From SZUA-365 sp049663345 (GTDB taxonomy: Bacteria > Bacteroidota > Ignavibacteria > SZUA-365): 27,548 nt of DNA. A program made the translations under genes and the position numbers. The stretch spans positions 1 to 27,548 of the forward strand of contig JBATDG010000031.1 of the NCBI GenBank assembly GCA_049663345.1, given 5' to 3'. A model generated the notes under the pieces. It was not told where the DNA came from. It saw only the letters and a list, made by a program, of their open reading frames with translations, and searched no databases. Positions 1 to 6,030 of the stretch are shown here, one piece after another (within the stretch, counting starts at the first letter, position 1; each line of letters starts with the position of its first letter).

Positions 1-42
1 CGGCCGCGCAACGACCCCGGCCGCGCAACGACCCCGGCCGCA
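1..42. repeat. 17-bp GC-rich tandem repeat at window edge
   Basis: A 17-base unit beginning GGCCGCGCAACG and ending in four C occurs perfectly at 2-18 and 19-35, and a third copy begins at 36 (GGCCGC) before diverging. The array probably continues to the left of the window, so its full copy number is not visible. It lies in non-coding sequence upstream of pyrF. I see no gene in 1-169. Confidence 0.75.
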
Positions 43-102
43 TCACGTCGCCCGTGGTCACGATTCGCCACCGGATTGAAATTCCCGTGCATATTATCCG
101 TA

Positions 103-131
103 TTGCCTTTCAGACGATTTCGGCCTATTTT
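103..131 (+). promoter_or_regulatory. possible promoter of the pyrF-larC operon
   Basis: TTGCCT at 103-108 and TATTTT at 126-131 are separated by 17 bases, and lie about 40 bases before the pyrF ATG. The spacing is right for a housekeeping promoter, but the match is moderate. No better candidate is seen in this leader, and the assignment is inference from sequence pattern alone. Confidence 0.3.
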
Positions 132-169
132 TATTTCTTCACCATTTTTCAGCAATTCCGGCAACATTC

Positions 170-985
170 ATGCATTTCTACGAAAAACTCGACGGTGCGA
201 CGCACGCGGCAAATAGCTTGGTATGTGTGGGACTCGATACTGATCCCGCGAAAATACCGGCGCATCTCGGGACGGGCACAGAGGCTATTATTGCGTTCAA
301 TCGTGCGATCGTGGAGGCCACGGCCGATCTCGTGCAGAGCTATAAACTTAATCTCGCATTCTATGAATCAATGGGCGCGGCGGGACATGAAATCATCCGC
401 AAAACACTCGATGCGATCCCGCCGCATGTTGTGACGATAGGCGATGCGAAGCGCGGGGACATCGGCAACACTTCGCTGATGTATGCGAAGGCGATGTTTG
501 AGGACTTCGGCTTCGATGCCACCACCGTTGCACCCTACATGGGCTATGATTCGGTAGAACCCTTCCTGCGCCATGAAGAGCGCGGCGTGTTTGTCCTTGC
601 GCTTACATCGAACAAGGGCTCGCGCGATTTTCAGTATCTGGAGGTGGATGGCGAACCGCTTTACAAACATGTCGTGCGCACACTCGTGAAGTGGAATGAA
701 AAACAGAATATCGGTCTCGTTGTCGGCGCCACACATCCTTCCGAGCTGGAGGAAATCCGCGGTATGGTCGGCCAGATGCCGCTGCTGATTCCCGGACTCG
801 GAGCGCAGGGAGGCGATGTGGAACTGAGCGTTCGCGCCGGCTGCACAGCCGATGGCATGCGCGGCGTGTATAACTCCAGCCGCGGCATTATTTTCGCAAG
901 CAGCGGTGAGGACTTCGCAGAACGCGCGCGAACTGAAGCGATCGCTCTGCGCGACCAAATCAATCTCTACCGGTCCAACACCTGA
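170..985 (+). CDS. pyrF: orotidine 5'-phosphate decarboxylase (type 2 PyrF)
   Basis: This cytosolic enzyme decarboxylates OMP to UMP, the last step of de novo pyrimidine synthesis. The 271-residue length fits the longer type-2 subfamily rather than the roughly 230-residue E. coli type. The catalytic signature DAKRGDIGNT is at residues 92-101, with K94 and D97 as the expected charged catalytic residues. Other conserved parts are SYKLNLAFYE (57-66), a phosphate-binding stretch with LLIPGLGAQGGD near 205-216, and NSSRGI (235-240) with the phosphate-contacting Arg. The ATG at 170 begins MHFYEKL, the typical N-terminus. Its TGA overlaps the larC ATG by one base (TGATG), so the two genes are probably translationally coupled. 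The link between pyrimidine synthesis and the next genes is positional only. Confidence 0.96.
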   Translation: MHFYEKLDGATHAANSLVCVGLDTDPAKIPAHLGTGTEAIIAFNRAIVEATADLVQSYKLNLAFYESMGAAGHEIIRKTLDAIPPHVVTIGDAKRGDIGNTSLMYAKAMFEDFGFDATTVAPYMGYDSVEPFLRHEERGVFVLALTSNKGSRDFQYLEVDGEPLYKHVVRTLVKWNEKQNIGLVVGATHPSELEEIRGMVGQMPLLIPGLGAQGGDVELSVRAGCTADGMRGVYNSSRGIIFASSGEDFAERARTEAIALRDQINLYRSNT

Positions 986-2433
986 TGCGCATTGCCTACT
1001 TCGATATCGTTTCCGGCATCAGCGGCGATATGACTCTCGGCGCATGCGTCGGCGCAGGCGTACCGCTTGAGCAGCTCGCTTCCGAGCTGCGGAAATTACC
1101 GCTCACGGGATTCCGAATCGAGAAGCGCGAAGTGATTCGGTCCATGATCAGCGCGGTGAAAATCGATGTGCTTCTGGACGAGAGCGAAATCGGGGGCGAG
1201 AGCGAGCACGACCGCGCGCACCAACACGACCACGGTCAATCACACGATCACAAGCAGCCGCACGATCAGAAGCACCAGCACGCTCACGAGCACCCGCATG
1301 CTCACGAGCACCCGCACGATCACGAGCAGCCGCACGAACACGATCATTCGCACGAACACGAGCACCCGCACGATCACGCACACCCGCACGATCACGGGCA
1401 GCATCAGCACGGCAAGCAGCGCGGCTACATTGAGATCGTCGAGCTGATCGATGCATCGACGCTTGCTGTGTCGGTAAAGGATAGCGCGAAAGCGATGTTT
1501 CTCAATCTCGCGAAGGCTGAAGCGAAGGTGCACAATACGACGGTGGAGGAAGTTCACTTTCATGAGGTCGGGGCGGTGGATTCGATCGTTGATATTGTGG
1601 GCACGGCGATCTGCATGGATATCCTCGGTATCGAGCGTGTATATTCCACTCCCGTTCGCACGGGCAGCGGCGGAGTCATCCGCACCCAGCATGGAATGAT
1701 GCCAATACCGGCTCCCGCGACAATAGAGCTGCTGAAAGAATATCCGATTGAATTGACTTCTATTCCTCACGAACTTACTACGCCCACCGGAGCGACGATT
1801 ATTGCAACATTGTCCAGCGGCGTACTGGAACGCGATGCTTCGATGCGTGTGCATTCCGTAGGCTACGGAGCAGGATCGAAGGAATTCGCCGATCTCCCGA
1901 ACATGCTCCGGCTGGTGGTTGCGGATATTGACCTTGATGCGCAGGACGAACAGCTCGTGCTGCTCGAGACGAATATCGACGACATGAATCCCGAGCTCTA
2001 TCCGTACGTTATCGAACGCCTGCTTGAAGCCGGCGCCCGCGATGCATGGCTCGTTCCGGTGCTGATGAAAAAAGGGCGTCCCGCACATGTGTTGAGCGTG
2101 CTTACCTTCCCGCCGCTGCGTGATGCACTTATCGGTATTCTCATGAATGAAACATCTACGACCGGCGTTCGCATGCAGCCGCTAACTCGGCGAAAACTGC
2201 CCCGGTCAATCGAACTTCTTGCGACAAGCTTTGGAGATGTTTCAGTCAAGGTAATAGAGCGCGGCGGAGCGGTGACCCGCGTCCCTGAATTTGAAGAATG
2301 CCGCCGCATTGCGCAGGAACGGAATCTTCCGTTAATTGAAGTTTACAAACAGCTCGAAAACGAGCTGCATCTGTCCGCTCCTAGATCCATGGCTGTGAAC
2401 GGGAATCATTCGGAACCATCATCCAACGAATGA
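985..2433 (+). CDS. larC: LarC, nickel-pincer cofactor cyclometallase
   Basis: LarC inserts nickel into the pyridinium bis-thiocarboxylate precursor in a CTP-dependent reaction, giving the nickel-pincer nucleotide used by lactate racemase and related LarA enzymes. Family features seen are the N-terminus MRIAYFDIVSGISGDM, the stretch HFHEVGAVDSIVDIVG (191-206), TTPTGAT (265-271), NIDDMNPELYPYV (330-342) and LMKKGRPAHVLSVL (360-373). A very His-rich segment (75-142) is inserted between the N-terminal part and the core. The reading frame is continuous over 482 residues, whereas the Lactobacillus plantarum gene is split as larC1/larC2 and joined by frameshifting. No larA, larB or larE is in the window. 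It overlaps pyrF by 1 base and the kinase gene by 4 bases (ATGA). Confidence 0.93.
   Translation: MRIAYFDIVSGISGDMTLGACVGAGVPLEQLASELRKLPLTGFRIEKREVIRSMISAVKIDVLLDESEIGGESEHDRAHQHDHGQSHDHKQPHDQKHQHAHEHPHAHEHPHDHEQPHEHDHSHEHEHPHDHAHPHDHGQHQHGKQRGYIEIVELIDASTLAVSVKDSAKAMFLNLAKAEAKVHNTTVEEVHFHEVGAVDSIVDIVGTAICMDILGIERVYSTPVRTGSGGVIRTQHGMMPIPAPATIELLKEYPIELTSIPHELTTPTGATIIATLSSGVLERDASMRVHSVGYGAGSKEFADLPNMLRLVVADIDLDAQDEQLVLLETNIDDMNPELYPYVIERLLEAGARDAWLVPVLMKKGRPAHVLSVLTFPPLRDALIGILMNETSTTGVRMQPLTRRKLPRSIELLATSFGDVSVKVIERGGAVTRVPEFEECRRIAQERNLPLIEVYKQLENELHLSAPRSMAVNGNHSEPSSNE
1207..1410 (+). repeat. His-codon repeat tract inside larC
   Basis: Residues 75-142 of LarC contain 29 histidines in 68 positions, mostly alternating with Asp, Glu, Pro or Ala (HEHPHDH-like units). 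At the DNA level the units CACGAGCACCCGCA and CCGCACGATCACG recur with small variations, so the tract is a degenerate in-frame repeat. Such tracts bind Ni, Zn or Co in metallochaperones. Metal storage here is inferred from composition. Confidence 0.9.
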
Positions 2434-3725
2434 AGAAAAGCTTCACCATATTGTTTTTCCTGACGACGCTACTGCTCACTGTTCATGCACAGGAGCAGAT
2501 GGTGCGTCCGGATGAAGTGCCGGATGATCTCAAGCAGGAAATCATCACGGACTATTTCGAGCAGCGCTTCAGCCTGGGCATTCTGTGGGAGCATTACCGG
2601 ACTGAGACTATCGTTCTCCTCGTCGTCGCGCTGGGCTTTGTCATCGGCATGAGAAACTATGCCCGGAGCATCGCCCGTCAGGAGCAGCGCATTTTCGATA
2701 CCTTCCAAAGCAATGCGGTGATTATCTTCGACCGGGATTCCGATCTGCGCCTAATGAATCGGGCAGCCAAGCAGCTTCTGGGTCTCGATGAATTTGTGTC
2801 CATGTCCGAGGATTACAAGCACTATCTGAAAAACGCGCCGTCGCCTGAAATCATCGATGTGTATGAGGAAGTTCGCGACAACCGGCATGCGGTGGAGCGC
2901 GAGGTCGTGTTCAATCACAACAAGGTCATGCGCACGCTGATCGTGAAGGCGTATCCACATTATTCGGAGAGCAAGCGGCTTGATGGTTTCGTAATGATCA
3001 TCGCCGACATCACCGAAGCTATTGAAAGAGATAGGCGCGTGAACTGGTCAGGTGTTGCCCAGCACGTTGCGCACAAGGCGAAGACGCCGCTTTCTACCAT
3101 CACACTCACCGCTCAGCATCTTGAAATGCTGCTCAACGAACGCGAGACAACACCTTCGGAAGAGGTCACGCGCTACATCGATCGCATCGTGGGTGAGTCC
3201 CGGAAGCTCAATGAGATTGTGCACAATCTCACGCGTTTGGCGAACAAGGAACAGATGAACCTGCTTCCCAACGACGTCAATATCATTCTCCAGAATATTA
3301 CTGACGAATACCGTTCAAAGACGACACGCAACGTCGAGATCATCACGCATTTCTACCGTTCACTGCCAAAAGTGGGCATCGACATCGCGCATTTTCCCGA
3401 AGTGGTTGAGAATCTTCTCAACAACGCCATCCGTGCAGTGGGAACGCGCGACGGCCGCATCATTATTGCAACCGCTCCGGGACAGTGGATCAACCGTCCC
3501 GGTGAATATGTGGAGATCACCATCCAGGACACTGGCGTGGGAATGGACGACGAAGTGAAGAAAAGCATTTTCCGTCCGTTTTCTACCCACAGCAAAGGCG
3601 GCACGGGTCTCGGACTCGTGATCGTGCAGAAGATCGTGCAGGAGCATAACGGCGAAATTACTTTCAATTCCGCGCCCGGGCTCGGAACCACATTCCAGAT
3701 ACGTTTACCGGTCACTAAATACTGA
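2430..3725 (+). CDS. membrane PAS-domain sensor histidine kinase
   Basis: This 431-residue protein is the sensor of a two-component system with the next gene. It has a cleavable-looking signal or first membrane segment (residues 1-20, ending VHAQ), a short external stretch of about 36 residues, a membrane helix at about 59-73, a PAS-like domain (about 88-198), and a kinase core. Core motifs are the H-box AHKAKTPLST (214-223, H215), N-box ENLLNNAIRA (327-336), G1 DTGVGMD (367-373), F-box FRPFST (381-386) and G2 GGTGLGL (390-396). The core resembles NtrB-type kinases, in keeping with the sigma54-type partner. The H-box is odd: Lys216 occupies the position just after the phospho-accepting His, usually Glu or Asp, while Thr219 at the phosphatase position is kept. 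The external part is small, so the PAS domain may sense the signal. The start ATG overlaps the larC stop. Confidence 0.92.
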   Translation: MKKSFTILFFLTTLLLTVHAQEQMVRPDEVPDDLKQEIITDYFEQRFSLGILWEHYRTETIVLLVVALGFVIGMRNYARSIARQEQRIFDTFQSNAVIIFDRDSDLRLMNRAAKQLLGLDEFVSMSEDYKHYLKNAPSPEIIDVYEEVRDNRHAVEREVVFNHNKVMRTLIVKAYPHYSESKRLDGFVMIIADITEAIERDRRVNWSGVAQHVAHKAKTPLSTITLTAQHLEMLLNERETTPSEEVTRYIDRIVGESRKLNEIVHNLTRLANKEQMNLLPNDVNIILQNITDEYRSKTTRNVEIITHFYRSLPKVGIDIAHFPEVVENLLNNAIRAVGTRDGRIIIATAPGQWINRPGEYVEITIQDTGVGMDDEVKKSIFRPFSTHSKGGTGLGLVIVQKIVQEHNGEITFNSAPGLGTTFQIRLPVTKY

Positions 3726-3732
3726 AGACACC

Positions 3733-5106
3733 ATGGCGGACAAAGCAACTATCCTGATCGTCGACGACGAAGAAGACTTCTGCCAAACCGTTTCCGACAT
3801 TCTCCGGCACTCTGGCTACGATACCATTGTGCGGCAGAATCCTGTCGAAGCTCTTGAGCTGCTGCAGGTCGGGACCGTCGACCTCGTGCTTCTCGACATT
3901 CTCATGCCGCAGATGGACGGTCGTCAGGTGCTGACGGAAATCGTGCAGAACCATCCTGAAATCCCTGTCATCATGATCACAGGCCAGGCATATAATGTGC
4001 CTGTTGCCATTGAAACTGCAAAAAAGGGTTCATTCTCCTTTCTAGCTAAACCCATCGACCTCGTGCAGCTGCGCGAATCGGTGAAGCAGGCGCTGGATTC
4101 CAAGCGTCCCAAGATCGTTTCCCAGTCGATCGAAGAGGTGATGAAGGAAGTCGGCATCGTCGCAGCAAGCAAGGCCATCGAACAGATCATGGGAATGGCG
4201 GAGAAAGTGGCCAAAACAACTGTTCCAGTCCTGATTACCGGAGAAAGCGGTGTTGGAAAGGAAGTACTCGCGCGAGCGATCCACAAGCTGAGCCTGCGTC
4301 TCGAAAATCCCTTTGTCAGCGTTGACTGCGGCACGCTCACCGAGACTCTTCTTGAATCCGAGCTTTTTGGACATGCGAAGGGGTCTTTCACCGGTGCTTT
4401 GACCGATAAGAAAGGACTCTTCGAAATCGCGGACGGGGGAACTATCTTCCTCGATGAAATCGGCAATACGACGATTACTTTCCAGCAGAAATTGCTCAAC
4501 GTACTCAACAACAGCAAGGTTCGCCGCGTAGGCGACACGCAGGAGCGTGAGATTGACGTGCGTGTAATAAGCGCGACCAACAAGAATCTGCCGGAACTGA
4601 TTGACCGCGGGGAGTTCCGCGATGACCTCTATTATCGGCTCAACAAGTACGATATTCACGTTCCGGCGCTGCGTGACCGCATTGAAGATATTCCGCCGCT
4701 CATTCGGCACCTTCTTATCAAGGCTTGCCGCGAACATTCTCTGCAGAACCACTATTTCTCCCCGGCAGCGCTTGATCTGATGACCAAGCAGGAATGGCGC
4801 GGCAACGTGCGCGAACTCGACAGTGTCGTCACAAAGCTCGCCATTTTCGCCGAAGCCGAGGAAATCGACGTGCACACCGTCGCCCATGCCCTTAAAGCTG
4901 AATTCCAGCCGCAGCGGGGGACGTATCAGATCGATCGGCGTCCTTTGATGGATCAGGTCGAGGAATTCGAAAAGAAACTCATCACCGAAGCACTCAAGGC
5001 CAATGGCGGAAATCAGACCCGTGCCTCCGAGCAGCTCGGCGTTGAGCGGACGAACTTTGTCAAGAAAATGCGCAAGCACAATCTGAACAAGGAAGACTTT
5101 AATTGA
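3733..5106 (+). CDS. NtrC-family sigma54-dependent response regulator
   Basis: This 457-residue cytosolic regulator is phosphorylated by a cognate kinase and activates RNA polymerase carrying sigma54. Its receiver domain (about 5-120) has D11/D12, the phospho-acceptor D55 in LVLLDILMP, T83 and K106 in FLAKPIDL. The AAA+ domain has Walker A GESGVGKE (170-177), a sigma54-contacting loop GSFTGA (217-222, usually GAFTGA) and Walker B TIFLDEIG (237-244). The C-terminal Fis-type helix-turn-helix lies at about 415-450 (GGNQTRASEQLGVERTNFVKK). The start is 7 bases after the kinase stop, so the two are almost certainly a pair. Target genes are not shown; I did not find a convincing -24/-12 promoter in the gaps of this window. 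Confidence 0.95.
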   Translation: MADKATILIVDDEEDFCQTVSDILRHSGYDTIVRQNPVEALELLQVGTVDLVLLDILMPQMDGRQVLTEIVQNHPEIPVIMITGQAYNVPVAIETAKKGSFSFLAKPIDLVQLRESVKQALDSKRPKIVSQSIEEVMKEVGIVAASKAIEQIMGMAEKVAKTTVPVLITGESGVGKEVLARAIHKLSLRLENPFVSVDCGTLTETLLESELFGHAKGSFTGALTDKKGLFEIADGGTIFLDEIGNTTITFQQKLLNVLNNSKVRRVGDTQEREIDVRVISATNKNLPELIDRGEFRDDLYYRLNKYDIHVPALRDRIEDIPPLIRHLLIKACREHSLQNHYFSPAALDLMTKQEWRGNVRELDSVVTKLAIFAEAEEIDVHTVAHALKAEFQPQRGTYQIDRRPLMDQVEEFEKKLITEALKANGGNQTRASEQLGVERTNFVKKMRKHNLNKEDFN

Positions 5107-5113
5107 CGTTTGC

Positions 5114-5135
5114 GGGCAGGATTTTTTTGCTGCCC
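5114..5135 (+). other. hairpin after the response regulator
   Basis: GGGCAG (5114-5119) and CTGCCC (5130-5135) form a perfect 6-bp stem, with a loop holding a run of seven T. It lies just after the regulator stop. A T-run after the stem is missing, so it is not a standard intrinsic terminator; it may protect the 3' end or help termination. Confidence 0.4.
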
Positions 5136-5137
5136 TC

Positions 5138-5168
5138 TTGCATCAAAACCCTCGTACTCTTATATTTG
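5138..5168 (+). promoter_or_regulatory. promoter of tRNA-Gly
   Basis: TTGCAT (5138-5143) and TATATT (5161-5166) have a 17-base spacer. The -10 region extended to TATATTTG also fits the Bacteroidota element TAnnTTTG, with an upstream TTG at 5138. The predicted transcription start is near 5172-5174, about 25 bases before the mature tRNA. Confidence 0.6.
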
Positions 5169-5170
5169 TA

Positions 5171-5193
5171 TTCACCTCGGTGCACGAGGTGAA
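5171..5193 (+). repeat. perfect inverted repeat in the tRNA-Gly leader
   Basis: TTCACCTCG (5171-5179) and CGAGGTGAA (5185-5193) are perfect reverse complements with a 5-base spacer (GTGCA). The repeat starts where transcription is expected to begin and ends three bases before the mature tRNA. It would form a leader hairpin in the precursor, or be a protein-binding site. Confidence 0.7.
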
Positions 5194-5196
5194 ATT

Positions 5197-5269
5197 GCGG
5201 GAATAGCTCAGTTGGTAGAGCGCAACCTTGCCAAGGTTGAAGTCGCGAGTTCGAGTCTCGTTTCCCGCT
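5197..5269 (+). tRNA. tRNA-Gly(GCC)
   Basis: A full cloverleaf can be drawn by eye. The acceptor stem is GCGGGAA (5197-5203) with TTCCCGC (5262-5268). The D arm is GCTC/GAGC, and the anticodon stem CAACC/GGTTG encloses the loop TTGCCAA with anticodon GCC at 5230-5232. The T arm is GCGAG/CTCGT (one G-T pair) around TTCGAGT. The discriminator is T5269. CCA is not encoded and would be added by nucleotidyltransferase. The gene is a single transcription unit between a promoter and a terminator. Confidence 0.97.
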
Positions 5270-5274
5270 CCCCG

Positions 5275-5309
5275 AACCGGAAGCCCATCAAGGCTTCCGG
5301 TTTTTTTTT
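5275..5309 (+). terminator. intrinsic terminator of tRNA-Gly
   Basis: AACCGGAAGCC (5275-5285) pairs perfectly with GGCTTCCGGTT (5292-5302), an 11-bp stem with a 6-base loop. The stem runs into an uninterrupted T-run (5301-5309). It ends shortly before the stop of the minus-strand gene at 5325 and has no matching T-run for that strand. Confidence 0.9.
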
Positions 5310-5324
5310 GAATTGAGTAACCTC

Positions 5325-5978
5325 CTATCGTATCAAGGTGAGTCGACGCACTTCGGATGTTGATGAACTGCTCAACACGTAGAGATATGAGCCGCTTGGC
5401 AGAGCAGATGGTTGGAACTGTGTCTGGAAGCTTCCGACCTCATGGAAGCCATCTACCAGAACGGCGACTTCGCGTCCGGAGAAATCCACAACGGCGAGGT
5501 GAACCGCGCCTGCAACCGGAATGCTGTACCCGATTGTCGCGACGGAGCCCCGGTGCAGGGGATTCGGGTAATTCTGCTCAAGTCGGAGTCCGAGCGGAGT
5601 CGATGGGTCGGAACGCACTGAAACAAGTGTTGGGCGATCGAACCCGGCCGCAAACATATCCGCGCCGCCGTTGATGGTTGCCGCAGTGCCTGCGACAAGG
5701 ATGAGGGAATCGATGAGATCGACACCCACTACAACCGCTGCGCCAGCCGCGGCTGCTGGAAGAACGAACTCCTTCCATACGTTTCCGTCCGGGTCGTACG
5801 CGATAACGACAATGGACATCTGGCCGGAAGAGGTAACACTCGTGCCTGCGACATAGACATACCCATTTTCATCCGATGTGATACTGCCCGGGATGTCTGC
5901 CCCTTGTCCGAGGGCCGCTCCCACAGAAAGGAGCAAGGCGATAATGGCGGTGTAAAAATGCAAGATTCTATGATTCAT
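5325..5978 (-). CDS. small T9SS-exported protein with propeller-like repeats
   Basis: This 217-residue protein has a signal peptide (residues 1-24, ending GAALGQ), about 100 residues resembling one or two SBBP-type beta-propeller blades (motifs DENGYVYVAGTS and YDPDGNVWKE), and a type-A T9SS sorting domain. The latter starts at LEQNYPNP (about 132) and ends with the typical SGSYLYVLSS and RRLTLIR. It should cross the outer membrane through the T9SS and be anchored or released. The start ATG follows TGGAGA with 8-9 bases spacing. It lies 52 bases after the large exported protein on the same strand, and its N-terminal repeats resemble that neighbour. Two blades are too few for a closed propeller, so it may be a shrunken paralogue. 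Biochemical role unknown. Confidence 0.85.
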   Translation of the reverse strand: MNHRILHFYTAIIALLLSVGAALGQGADIPGSITSDENGYVYVAGTSVTSSGQMSIVVIAYDPDGNVWKEFVLPAAAAGAAVVVGVDLIDSLILVAGTAATINGGADMFAAGFDRPTLVSVRSDPSTPLGLRLEQNYPNPLHRGSVATIGYSIPVAGAVHLAVVDFSGREVAVLVDGFHEVGSFQTQFQPSALPSGSYLYVLSSSSTSEVRRLTLIR

Positions 5979-6030
5979 AATAATTCTCCATTACATGGCT
6001 TGAATTCATACTTCGGAGGTTAACGCGTGA

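Noticed and set aside
1148..1456. Arg-rich or Thr-rich open frames overlapping the larC His tract
   Set aside because: They are frame-shifted readings of the CAC/GAT/CCG codon repeat and have no independent support.
4042..5079. 345-codon minus-strand open frame opposite the response regulator
   Set aside because: It is a shadow of the AAA+ and helix-turn-helix coding sequence, with no ribosome site or known motif.
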